Shown here: piece after piece, positions 54,209 to 64,000 of the stretch | Layout: each line of letters begins with the position of its first letter | Position numbering within the stretch: the stretch's first letter is position 1 | Assembly (NCBI RefSeq): GCF_007558825.1 | Contig: NZ_VLTK01000008.1 | Span: 124,001 to 188,000 of the forward strand | Reading direction: 5' to 3' | Source of the DNA: Brevibacterium aurantiacum | Lineage (GTDB): Bacteria > Actinomycetota > Actinomycetes > Actinomycetales > Brevibacteriaceae | DNA: 64,000 nt | Program-made: the position numbers and the translations under genes | Notes under the pieces: generated by a model | What the model saw: the letters and a program-made list of their open reading frames with translations, nothing else | What the model was told of the DNA's origin: nothing | The model's database searches: none

Positions 54209-54756
54209 GCCCCCTTGACCGGCTGTGCCGACGACTGCGACTCGAGATCGGAGATGAAGCGATCGACCACGTTGGCAGAACGCTGGTCATCGGTGAGCGA
54301 TTCACCGACGATACGCGATGCCAGATCGGTGGCCAGAGTGCCGACTTCCGAACGCAGCTGCACCATGGCGGACTGACGCTCGGCTTCGATCTGCGTCTGG
54401 GCCTGAGCGACGATGCGCTCGGACTCGGCATGAGCCTGGGTCTTCATATTGGCGATGATCTGGGCGCCTTCTTCCTGAGCCTCGGCGCGCAGTCGTGCAG
54501 CTTCTGCACGGCCGTCGGCGAGCTGCTTCTGATACTCGGCCAGAGCCTCATCGGCTTCAGCCTGCACCTTCTCAGCCTTCTCAATTCCACCCTGAATGCG
54601 CTCTGCGCGCTCATCAAGAGTCTTGTTGAAGGCCGGGAGGACGTACTTCCAGACAACCAGGAAGACGATCAGCAGACAGATGGCACTCCAGATGATGTCG
54701 TACCACGCCGGGAGAAGTGGATTCTCAGACGCAGCAAGAATGTGTACCGGAGTCAT
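54205..54756 (-). CDS. atpF: ATP synthase b subunit
   Basis: A 183-residue peripheral-stalk subunit: one membrane segment at about 20-45, then a long charged helix (KTLDERAERIQGGIEKAEKV, QMLADGRAEAARLR-type repeats, MKTQAHAESERIVAQAQTQI). It ends at an ATGA overlap with atpH. Only one b gene is seen, so the stalk is probably a homodimer. Confidence 0.96.
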   Translation of the reverse strand: MTPVHILAASENPLLPAWYDIIWSAICLLIVFLVVWKYVLPAFNKTLDERAERIQGGIEKAEKVQAEADEALAEYQKQLADGRAEAARLRAEAQEEGAQIIANMKTQAHAESERIVAQAQTQIEAERQSAMVQLRSEVGTLATDLASRIVGESLTDDQRSANVVDRFISDLESQSSAQPVKGA

Positions 54757-54775
54757 CGTTTAGTCCTCTTCGTGA

Positions 54776-55060
<285 letters not shown>

Positions 55061-55082
55061 TTACAGAATGTGGGGCGCTGCC

Positions 55083-55895
55083 TCAGTGATCGTCTGAGAT
55101 CGCGGCGTTGATGTAGACGCAGGACAGAAGGGCGAAGATGTAGGCCTGCAGGACGACGATCAGCATCTCGAGGATGAAGACGAAGAATCCGCCGGCGAAG
55201 GTGATGATTGAGAAGAACTGGAACCCGTTGGCGGCATCGAACAGGAAGAAGCTCGTTGCGGAGAAGCACAGCACCAGCAGAAGGTGGCCGACCATCATGT
55301 TGGCAAAGAGTCGGATCGCCAAGGTGAACGGCTGAGTCACGAACTTGGTCAGGAACTCGATGGGGATGAGCAGGATGTGCATCGGCCAGGGGACGCCGGG
55401 AAGGATCAGCGAGTCCTTGATGTAGCGACCGAACCCCTTCTCTGCGATGCCGGCCCAGTGGTACGTGACGTATACCGTCAGCGTGAGGACGATCGGCAGA
55501 CCGATGACGCCGGTGCCCGGCATGTTGAGGAACGGAATGAGCTTCGTGACGTTCCAGAACAGGATGCCGAAGAAGATCGCCACGATCAGCGGCATGAACT
55601 TCTTGGCTTTCTCCTTGCCCATGGTGTCTTCGGCGATGCCGACGGTGACGAATTCCATGGCCAGCTCCATAGCTGACTGGAAACGGCTGGGTACCAGCTT
55701 CATGCGCTTGGCCCACACAGCGAGCAGAACAACGACTGCGACAGTGGCGAGGACGCGAATGAGCATCACGCGGTTCATCTCAAAGGGAGTGCCTTCGAAC
55801 AGGAACGCGGCGGGAAAGAACTCCGCCATGGACGGGGCGTGAAAACCACTTTCAGCGGCTTGGATCGTTGTGTTCGCAGCGTTGAGTGTTCCCAC
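55083..55895 (-). CDS. atpB: ATP synthase a subunit
   Basis: A 270-residue membrane channel subunit. The essential Arg is in FTLAIRLFANMMVGHLLLVL, and the last helices AYIFALLSCVYINAAISDDH are conserved. GTG at 55895 follows AAAGGAAAC. It is separated from the atpI-like gene by 206 bases, which probably hold the main operon promoter; no -35/-10 pair stands out clearly. Confidence 0.97.
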   Translation of the reverse strand: MGTLNAANTTIQAAESGFHAPSMAEFFPAAFLFEGTPFEMNRVMLIRVLATVAVVVLLAVWAKRMKLVPSRFQSAMELAMEFVTVGIAEDTMGKEKAKKFMPLIVAIFFGILFWNVTKLIPFLNMPGTGVIGLPIVLTLTVYVTYHWAGIAEKGFGRYIKDSLILPGVPWPMHILLIPIEFLTKFVTQPFTLAIRLFANMMVGHLLLVLCFSATSFFLFDAANGFQFFSIITFAGGFFVFILEMLIVVLQAYIFALLSCVYINAAISDDH

Positions 55896-56101
55896 GTTTC
55901 CTTTACTCTCCCATGGTCAAAAGCCTAAATGGCCTGGCCTGATCCACACATTGATTGTGTAGGTATAGGTTCAGGAGCGACTTGGAGCGACAATTGGCTC
56001 CAGCACCGCAACAACTCTACCAATTGTAGAGAGCTGCCGACAAATTCATCACCTTTGACTGTACATCTTCTGGCAGACCCCGGCGCAATCGTCGATTCCG
56101 C

Positions 56102-56548
56102 CTATTTCGCGTCGGGATCGACGTAGGGCACGCGCCCCTTGACCACAGTCATCGCCTCGACGAGAGATGATCCGATCACAGCGACCACGATCGTGAGGAA
56201 CGCCACATTTCCGTCCAGCCAGTCTGCGTCCTTGATCCGCCAGATGACGATCATGAAGATGAACGCCTTGAAGAGGAATCCGATGCCTAAGAATCCGGCG
56301 ATTGCTGTCAGCCCCATGTTGCGCCCCGCATACATGATCACCAGGGTGACGATGATGAACACCGCAGCCAGTCCCCCGCCGACGGCCCCGCCGTTGAAGC
56401 CTTCGGTCCCGGAAACCAGGTAGCCGATGCCCATTCCGAGCACAGCGACAGCAACGACGAGGATGACGCCGCGGACCAACATGGTCTTCCAGACTCTGGC
56501 CCATGCTGCTTCAACGTAGGTTTCCTGACGCGGTGACTCATCGGTCAT
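56102..56548 (-). CDS. atpI: AtpI-like membrane protein
   Basis: A 148-residue protein with four hydrophobic segments, encoded upstream of atpB in actinobacteria (Rv1303-like position) and thought to help c-ring assembly or ion supply. It starts TDESPRQETYVEAAWARVWK. The ATG at 56548 overlaps the wecA stop by 4 bases; the frame is open upstream but only within wecA. The function is inferred from position and topology. Confidence 0.82.
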   Translation of the reverse strand: MTDESPRQETYVEAAWARVWKTMLVRGVILVVAVAVLGMGIGYLVSGTEGFNGGAVGGGLAAVFIIVTLVIMYAGRNMGLTAIAGFLGIGFLFKAFIFMIVIWRIKDADWLDGNVAFLTIVVAVIGSSLVEAMTVVKGRVPYVDPDAK

Positions 56549-57654
56549 GAGATTTCCTCTCTGGCTTTCTGACGGACCCGCAGGGGGTAGAAGGTGAAGA
56601 GCAGGGTGATGGCGAACAGCCCGCCGACGATGCAGACGACGTAGATCCACGGCATCAGCAGGAGCATGACAGATCCGAATGCGATGAGCGCGGTCCAGGT
56701 ATAGAGGATGAGGACCGCCCGAGCATGAGAGTGCCCAAGTCTGAGCATCCTGTGATGGAGATGCTTCGCATCTGCGGAGAACGGTGATTGGCCGGCCATG
56801 AGACGACGGATGACTGCCAACCCCAGGTCGAGCAACGGCAGGAACATCACTGCGACTGGCAGAACGATGGGCAGGAAGGTCGCGAAGACTCGCTCTTCCC
56901 CAAGCAGCGCCGGGTCGACCTGGCCGGTGACGCGGATGGTGGATGCGGCCAGCAGGAGACCGATGAGCATCGACCCGGAATCGCCCATGAAGATCCGCGC
57001 CGGATTGAAGTTGTGCGGAAGGAAGCCGACACAGGCGCCGACGAGGATTGCGGTGATCAGCGAGGCCAGGTTCGCATAGGACTCAGGCGATGCATCCCGG
57101 GCCAGACCGTAGGAGTAGATGAAGAATGCGCTGCCGCCGATCGCGACGACTCCCGCTGCCAGACCGTCGAGCCCATCGACGAAGTTCACAGCATTGATGG
57201 TGACCAGGACGACGAGGATGGTGATGATGATCGACATCCGCGGCGAACCGATGATCACTCCCCCGAACGGGATCGACAGCAGTGCCACGCCGTTGATGGC
57301 CATGAATCCAGCTGCCAGTGCCTGCCCTGCAAGCTTGGTGATCCAGTGGAGATCCCAGATGTCATCGATGATGCCCAGCACGCACAGCACGGTGGCCGCG
57401 CCGGCGATGCCGATGATGGGTCCCATATCCGAGAAGATCCTCTGCAGGAACGGTGTCTGGGAGGCGAAGATGAGGCCCACGATCACAGCCCCGAACATCG
57501 CGACCCCGCCCAACCTCGGCGTCGGAACGGAATGGACATCGCGTTCGCGCAGAGGCGAGAAGATCTGCCCTCGCTCGGCTACCCGCCTGACCATCGGGGT
57601 CAGCAGGTAGGCCACGAGGGCCGAAATGATGAGGATGAAGAGGTAGGCGCGCAC
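56545..57654 (-). CDS. wecA: polyprenyl-phosphate N-acetylglucosamine-1-phosphate transferase (WecA/TagO/MraY family)
   Basis: A 369-residue multi-span enzyme that transfers a sugar-1-phosphate to decaprenyl/undecaprenyl phosphate at the membrane, starting arabinogalactan-type or teichoic-acid-type polymer synthesis. Motifs: GIIDDIWDLHW (Asp pair), NAVNFVDGLDGLAAG, GDSGSMLIGLLLA, and the His motif KHLHHRMLRLG. In mycobacteria the gene has the same neighbours. The GTG at 57654 abuts the sua5 stop without a gap (TGAGTG), indicating coupling. Confidence 0.92.
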   Translation of the reverse strand: MRAYLFILIISALVAYLLTPMVRRVAERGQIFSPLRERDVHSVPTPRLGGVAMFGAVIVGLIFASQTPFLQRIFSDMGPIIGIAGAATVLCVLGIIDDIWDLHWITKLAGQALAAGFMAINGVALLSIPFGGVIIGSPRMSIIITILVVLVTINAVNFVDGLDGLAAGVVAIGGSAFFIYSYGLARDASPESYANLASLITAILVGACVGFLPHNFNPARIFMGDSGSMLIGLLLAASTIRVTGQVDPALLGEERVFATFLPIVLPVAVMFLPLLDLGLAVIRRLMAGQSPFSADAKHLHHRMLRLGHSHARAVLILYTWTALIAFGSVMLLLMPWIYVVCIVGGLFAITLLFTFYPLRVRQKAREEIS

Positions 57655-58305
57655 TCAGCCGTCCAGGCCGATGACATCGGGGACGATCTCGCGCAGTTCT
57701 TCGATGGTCACGGGACCCTCGCGCACCATGCGCGGGACTTCGCTGGTGAGGTCGATGATCGTCGAGGAGATTCCCGACGTCCTCACTCCGCCGTCGACGT
57801 AGATGTCGACATCGTCGCCCAACATCTCCATCGCCTCATCCGCCGAGGTGGCGGCGGGCTCACCAGAGGTGTTGGCACTGGACACGGCCAGTGGCCCCGT
57901 CCGCCCCAACAAGGCGAGGGCGTACTCGTCGTCGGGCATTCGCACCGCAACGGTGCCATGGGTGTCGCCGAGGTCCCAGTCCAACGACGGCTGTGCATTC
58001 GCGATGATCGTCAGCGGTCCGGGCCAGAACCGGGCGGTCAGCGAAAGCATCCTTTCGTCGACACCGTCGACGAGGCCGAAGACGGTCTCCGCACGCGGGA
58101 CGAGGACAGGCGGCGGCATGTCACGTCCGCGGCCTTTCGCTGCCAGCAGGGCGGAAACCGCCGAAGCGCTGAATGCGTCTGCGGCGATCCCATAAACGGT
58201 GTCCGTGGGAATGACGAGCAGATTGCCCGTCTCACTCACCCTGGCGCATTCGTCCAGGACAAGATCACGGATGTCGCTTTGGGTCACGTCGAATCGTCTC
58301 GACAC
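57655..58305 (-). CDS. sua5: L-threonylcarbamoyladenylate synthase (Sua5/YrdC)
   Basis: It makes threonylcarbamoyl-AMP, the donor for t6A modification of tRNAs that read ANN codons. The 216-residue product has the YrdC fold with GNLLVIPTDTVYGIAADAFS, KGRGRDMPPPVLV, SANTSGEPAATSADEAME and SSTIIDLTSEVPRMVREGPV. It lacks the C-terminal Sua5 domain, so it is of the short YrdC/TsaC type in length. It is placed between prmC and wecA as in mycobacteria. Confidence 0.93.
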   Translation of the reverse strand: MSRRFDVTQSDIRDLVLDECARVSETGNLLVIPTDTVYGIAADAFSASAVSALLAAKGRGRDMPPPVLVPRAETVFGLVDGVDERMLSLTARFWPGPLTIIANAQPSLDWDLGDTHGTVAVRMPDDEYALALLGRTGPLAVSSANTSGEPAATSADEAMEMLGDDVDIYVDGGVRTSGISSTIIDLTSEVPRMVREGPVTIEELREIVPDVIGLDG

Positions 58306-58359
58306 GAATACTCCGTTTCGGATCGTGGTGGTCAGTGGCCTGAACCGGGTGGTCCATGG

Positions 58360-59247
58360 TCACAGGTCGACCCCTGACACACGATGAGCCACCGTGTAGC
58401 GGTCGCGTCCAGTGTAGTCCGGGTAGGTGGCGGCCTGTCTGAGACTGGCCGTCGACATGATGAGTTCGCGGGCGCCGGGCCCCTGTTCCTCGGAATGCTC
58501 CATGATGAAGAAGCCACCGGGACGCAGTAGCTTCTCCGCCTGCTTCAGAATGAGTCCTGGGATCTCCAGGCCCGTCGACCCTCCGTAGAGAGCGGCTGCC
58601 GGATCGTGTTCGCGCACCTCGGCATCGCGCGGCACAGCTTCATCGGGCACATAGGGAGGATTGGTCACGACGACATCCGCGCTGCCCCACAGGTCAGGTC
58701 GATCGTCAGCGAACTTCGTCGCGTCACCACAGATCAGCTCGACGCTGGAGTCGCCGAGGCTGACCGAAGCCAGATTCTTCAGCGACCAGTTCAAGGCCTC
58801 GGCTTCGCGCTCGACGCCGATGATGCGCAGCTGCGGATGTTCGGCAGCAAGGGACAGCGTGATCGCACCCGAGCCCGAACACAGATCGATGACGAAGGGC
58901 TCATACGCATTCTGCTGCCTGTCGAGTTCATCGAGGACCTCGGTGACGAGAAGCTCGGTCTCGGGCCGGGGAACGAACACTCCAGGGCCCACCTGCAGTT
59001 CGAGGTGACGAAAGGCCGCGACTCCGATGATGTGCTGAAGCGGGACGCGCTGACGTCGTCGGTCGATGAGCTGTGCGAAGACTTCCGTGACTTCGGCGGG
59101 GACACCATCGCCGAGGAGGCGTCTGCGGGCCAGGTCGGAGGCGTCGATTCTCCAGGCGTGGGCAAGCAGCGCCGCGGAATCCGGGTCGGGGTTGGCGACG
59201 CCGGCATCGGCCAGCAGCCGTGCCGCTCCGCGCAGCACCGTCGACAC
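58360..59247 (-). CDS. prmC: peptide chain release factor N5-glutamine methyltransferase PrmC
   Basis: It methylates the Gln of the GGQ motif in the release factors. The 295-residue form begins STVLRGAARLLADAGVANPD; the methyltransferase domain has VIDLCSGSGAITLSLA (SAM site) and the catalytic VVVTNPPYVPDEA motif, ending GRDRYTVAHRVSGVDL. The start is uncertain: GTG at 59247 is used, 35 bases after the prfA stop; a CTG right after the prfA stop could also work, and no good ribosome site is visible for either. It is paired with its substrate gene prfA. Confidence 0.9.
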   Translation of the reverse strand: MSTVLRGAARLLADAGVANPDPDSAALLAHAWRIDASDLARRRLLGDGVPAEVTEVFAQLIDRRRQRVPLQHIIGVAAFRHLELQVGPGVFVPRPETELLVTEVLDELDRQQNAYEPFVIDLCSGSGAITLSLAAEHPQLRIIGVEREAEALNWSLKNLASVSLGDSSVELICGDATKFADDRPDLWGSADVVVTNPPYVPDEAVPRDAEVREHDPAAALYGGSTGLEIPGLILKQAEKLLRPGGFFIMEHSEEQGPGARELIMSTASLRQAATYPDYTGRDRYTVAHRVSGVDL

Positions 59248-59281
59248 GTCCTCTTCGGGACTGGGAGGGCGCGGAATCAGG

Positions 59282-60361
59282 TCAGTCCCCCAGTGCGTCG
59301 AGTCGTGCCGCTTTGTCGGCCTCACGGCAGGAGCCGATGACCGGATCGAGGTCACCGGAGAGAACCTGGTCAAGGTTGTAGGCCTTGTAGCCCGTCCGAT
59401 GGTCGGTGATGCGGTTTTCGGGGAAGTTGTAGGTGCGGATGCGTTCAGAGCGGTCAACGGTGCGAACTTGGGACCGTCGGATGTCCGCGGCCTCGGCTGC
59501 GGCCTCCTCGGCCTGTTTGGCCAGGATGCGGGCCCGGAGCATGCGCATTGCTGCTTCCTTGTTCTGCAGCTGTGACTTCTCGTTCTGACAGCTGGCGGTG
59601 ATGCCTGTGGGCACGTGGGTGATGCGCACGGCGGAGTCCGTAGTGTTCACGGACTGACCACCGGGGCCCGAGGACCGGTAGACGTCGATGCGGAGATCGT
59701 TGTCATCGAGTGCGACTTCCTCAGGCTCGTCCACCTCAGGAAATACGAGCACTCCGGCGGCCGAGGTGTGGATGCGTCCTTGGGATTCGGTCACGGGCAC
59801 GCGTTGGACCCGGTGGACTCCACCTTCGAACTTCACCCAACCGTAGGCACCGTCATCCTTGGCCTTCAGCGCCAGAGTGACGTCTTTGTAACCGCCGAGA
59901 TCAGAATGCGTGGCATCCAGGATCTGCGAGGACCATCCGCGCGAGTCGATCCAGCGCTGGTACATGCGCAGGAGATCCCCTGCGAACAACGCCGATTCGT
60001 CACCACCCTCACCGGCTTTGATCTCGATGATCGCATCACGCGCATCGTCGGGATCGCTGGGAACCAAGAGGTCTCTGAGCTCAGCCTCGACATCCGAGGC
60101 CTCCTCGTGCAGGCGTTTGGCCTCAGCACCGAATTCGGCGTCGTCGTCCGCGAGTTCATCCGCGGCGACGGCGTCGTCTTCGAGCTGGGCGAACCGACGA
60201 GCGGTCACTGCGACCTTGTCGAGTTCTGCGTAGCGCCTTGTCAGCTTCCTGGCACGGCCAGCGTCAGCGTGCACCGCAGGATCGGAGAGTTCCGACTGCA
60301 GGCGTGCGTGCTCGTCGAGCAGTGCGCTGACGCTGGCTTTGAGGGTGTCATCGTCGGTCAT
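59282..60361 (-). CDS. prfA: peptide chain release factor 1
   Basis: RF1 reads stop codons UAA and UAG and releases the peptide. The 359-residue protein has the PxT codon-recognition motif ([17 protein letters not shown]) and the GGQ motif in [19 protein letters not shown] near residue 235. It begins 1 base after the rho stop. In mycobacteria rpmE lies between rho and prfA; here it is missing from this place. Confidence 0.97.
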   Translation of the reverse strand: MTDDDTLKASVSALLDEHARLQSELSDPAVHADAGRARKLTRRYAELDKVAVTARRFAQLEDDAVAADELADDDAEFGAEAKRLHEEASDVEAELRDLLVPSDPDDARDAIIEIKAGEGGDESALFAGDLLRMYQRWIDSRGWSSQILDATHSDLGGYKDVTLALKAKDDGAYGWVKFEGGVHRVQRVPVTESQGRIHTSAAGVLVFPEVDEPEEVALDDNDLRIDVYRSSGPGGQSVNTTDSAVRITHVPTGITASCQNEKSQLQNKEAAMRMLRARILAKQAEEAAAEAADIRRSQVRTVDRSERIRTYNFPENRITDHRTGYKAYNLDQVLSGDLDPVIGSCREADKAARLDALGD

Positions 60362-60362
60362 C

Positions 60363-62465
<2,103 letters not shown>

Positions 62466-62689
62466 GAAGGTCCTTCTCCCTCTTTCGGCCGTGCGGCAAG
62501 AGCCGTTTACTCACGGCGACGGAAACACCGTTGACGGTGCATGTGAAAGATAACCTGCCTAAGAATGAGCAGGAGACGTTCCAGAATTTGTGAAATAGAC
62601 AGTGGATTCGCGATGAGTATCATCGAATCCGATCACTGACGGAACACCATCAGTTTACGTGCTCAACGCCGATCACGCGAATCCGGTGC
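62466..62689. promoter_or_regulatory. rho leader/promoter region
   Basis: This 224-base spacer between thrB and rho holds a small perfect palindrome CACCGT-TG-ACGGTG at 62526-62539, about 60 bases before the rho start. It may be part of a leader involved in rho autoregulation. The AT-richer part (62550-62680) is a likely promoter region; no box is certain. Confidence 0.45.
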
Positions 62690-63598
62690 CTAATTCTTTT
62701 CCTTGACGCGATATCCGCCGAGGTCAATCGAGGTGTGAATGAGTGTCACCGATGGCGGGAGCAGCGCCGGAGGAACCGTGTTCGCGAGGACGAGGACGGT
62801 GGGTCCCGCGCCCGAGATCACGGCGGGCAGGCCCTCGGCACGCAGACCGTCGACAATGGCCATCGACTCGGGGTATGCGTCACGTCGGAATTCCTGATGG
62901 AGCCGATCGTCGGTGGCCTCCAGCAGAACAGAGGCATCGGTGACGAAGCCGTGGATGAGCAGCGCGGCACGTGCGGAGTTCTCTGCGGCGACCTCATGTT
63001 CGACGGATACGGGGATCACGCTTCGTGCGATCTCCGTATCCAAACGCACCTCGGGCACCAGCACGGTCACCTCGGCGAGGGTGTTGGACGGCACCTGCCA
63101 CGAGCGGGCGGGGTTCGGCAGGGCGACGTTCAGTCCCCCGAACACTGCAGGAGCCGCATTGTCAGGGTGGCCCTCGAGTTCGGAGGCGAGCTCAAGCACG
63201 CGTTGCCGGCTCAGTTGGACACCGCCGGCGTAGGCCCCGATCTCGCCGGCCAGCGCAATGGCGCCCACGATCGCTGCCGCAGAAGATCCGAGTCCGCGCG
63301 AATGCGGTATCCGATTGACACAGTCCAGGCTGAGCCTCTCCCCCAAGTCTGAAGGGGCGTTGGGATACTCTTCATGGAGCACGTCGACGATCACACGCAT
63401 GATGAGGTGGGACTGATCCGTCGGCAGAGTCTCGGCACTCTCCCCTGTCACACTCACACAGGTGCTGGGATCGACGGGTTCGTCGTGGATCGTCAATGTC
63501 AGAGTGTCGAAGATCCCGAGTGCCAAGCCGAATGCATCGTAGCCAGGGCCGAGGTTCGCCGAGGTGGCCGGAACCTCGATCTGGATCCTCACGCTCAC
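62690..63598 (-). CDS. thrB: homoserine kinase
   Basis: It phosphorylates homoserine in threonine synthesis. The 302-residue GHMP kinase has VPATSANLGPGYDAFGLAL at the start, the ATP loop IPHSRGLGSSAAAIVGAI and the third motif AVISGAGPTVLVLA. The GTG at 63598 overlaps the thrC stop by 4 bases (GTGA), so the two are co-translated. It ends 224 bases before rho. Confidence 0.96.
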   Translation of the reverse strand: MSVRIQIEVPATSANLGPGYDAFGLALGIFDTLTLTIHDEPVDPSTCVSVTGESAETLPTDQSHLIMRVIVDVLHEEYPNAPSDLGERLSLDCVNRIPHSRGLGSSAAAIVGAIALAGEIGAYAGGVQLSRQRVLELASELEGHPDNAAPAVFGGLNVALPNPARSWQVPSNTLAEVTVLVPEVRLDTEIARSVIPVSVEHEVAAENSARAALLIHGFVTDASVLLEATDDRLHQEFRRDAYPESMAIVDGLRAEGLPAVISGAGPTVLVLANTVPPALLPPSVTLIHTSIDLGGYRVKEKN

Positions 63599-64000
63599 CT
63601 GTCTTCGAGCCCGAGGGCCCGTGCCGCGCTGACGGCGTCGACGGAGACCCGCTTGGGCTCGATCTCGGAACCGTCGGCTGTGTGAAGTGCCCAGCTGGGA
63701 TCCTTGAGGCCGTGACCAGTCACGGTGACCGCGATTCTCGCACCGGCAGGGACCTTGCCCGCTTCGGACATCTTCAGCAGACCAGCCACCGAGGCGGCCG
63801 AACCGGGCTCGACGAAGATTCCCTCTTCCCGGGACAGAATCTTGTGTGCGCGCAGGATCTCTTCGTCTGTGACCGAGTCGATGACTCCACCGGAGGAGTC
63901 ACGCGCCTCGATGGCCTGCTGCCAGCTGGCAGGATTGCCGATTCGGATGGCGGTGGCGATCGTATCGGGTTCGTCGACAGGGTGTCCGAGCACGATCGGT
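63595..64000 (-). CDS. thrC: threonine synthase (C-terminal part; start beyond window)
   Basis: The visible 134 codons are the C-terminal part of a PLP-dependent threonine synthase, which turns phosphohomoserine into threonine. Seen are EPDTIATAIRIGNPASWQQA, VTDEEILRAHKILSREEGIF and FVEPGSAASVAGLLKMSEAG, close to the substrate- and PLP-binding end of the family, and a normal terminus. The N-terminal part with the PLP lysine is outside the window. Confidence 0.95.
   Translation of the reverse strand, partial: PIVLGHPVDEPDTIATAIRIGNPASWQQAIEARDSSGGVIDSVTDEEILRAHKILSREEGIFVEPGSAASVAGLLKMSEAGKVPAGARIAVTVTGHGLKDPSWALHTADGSEIEPKRVSVDAVSAARALGLEDR

Noticed and set aside
55896-56101. A small gene between atpB and atpI
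   Set aside because: The frames are short, lack ribosome sites and show no conserved motif; the gap is more likely promoter sequence.

Overview
This is a high-GC, protein-dense stretch of an actinobacterial chromosome, most consistent with the Brevibacterium group. Three things point there: the gene order thrC-thrB-rho-prfA-prmC-sua5-wecA-atpIBEFHAGDC-DUF2550-murA with nucS and a fadA4-type thiolase nearby, an Asp-type (not Cys-type) MurA, and sortase-anchored HtaA haem proteins. No database search was possible; family names come from recognising motifs and gene order.

Layout: (A) 1-10288 is a haem-iron acquisition locus. A minus-strand operon hmuT-hmuU-hmuV-(463-aa membrane protein)-HtaA-like protein faces a plus-strand htaA (LPRTG-anchored) followed by haem oxygenase hmuO. 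The shared intergenic region 6868-7078 carries DtxR/IdeR-like AGGTTA half-sites. The likely flow is capture of haem at the wall by HtaA proteins, hand-over to HmuT, import by HmuUV, and cleavage by HmuO to release iron. (B) About 10289-24298 is an accessory island ending at tRNA-Gly(TCC). It holds a tyrosine integrase next to the tRNA, three decayed transposase genes, a degraded transporter/cyclase cluster, a frameshifted Bcr/CflA drug exporter with its MarR gene, an intact TetR/small-membrane-protein pair with twin operators, an hsp20/merR/micro-ORF stress module and a YibE/F-like membrane protein. (C) 24547-42040 is mostly ordinary core genome: tRNA-Pro, a PQQ-type sugar dehydrogenase lipoprotein, alcohol dehydrogenase, rpiB, a DsbA-fold oxidoreductase, pepN, mscS, truncated globin, two thioesterases, ettA, a lipoprotein, an SSB-like protein and a pair of translationally coupled dynamin-like GTPases. 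(D) 42132-48953 has tRNA-Arg(TCT), small proteins, a thiolase, a long coiled-coil protein, a CxxC protein divergent from nucS, murA and a DUF2550-type gene. (E) 48976-64000 is the ATP synthase operon and its upstream translation, termination and threonine genes, all on the minus strand; both window edges cut a gene.

The most unusual content is in A and B. The haem locus has an unassigned single-span membrane protein with a very basic cytosolic tail co-translated with HmuV, and two closely related HtaA proteins on either side of the transporter. The island mixes dead operons with live regulators whose operators are still perfect.
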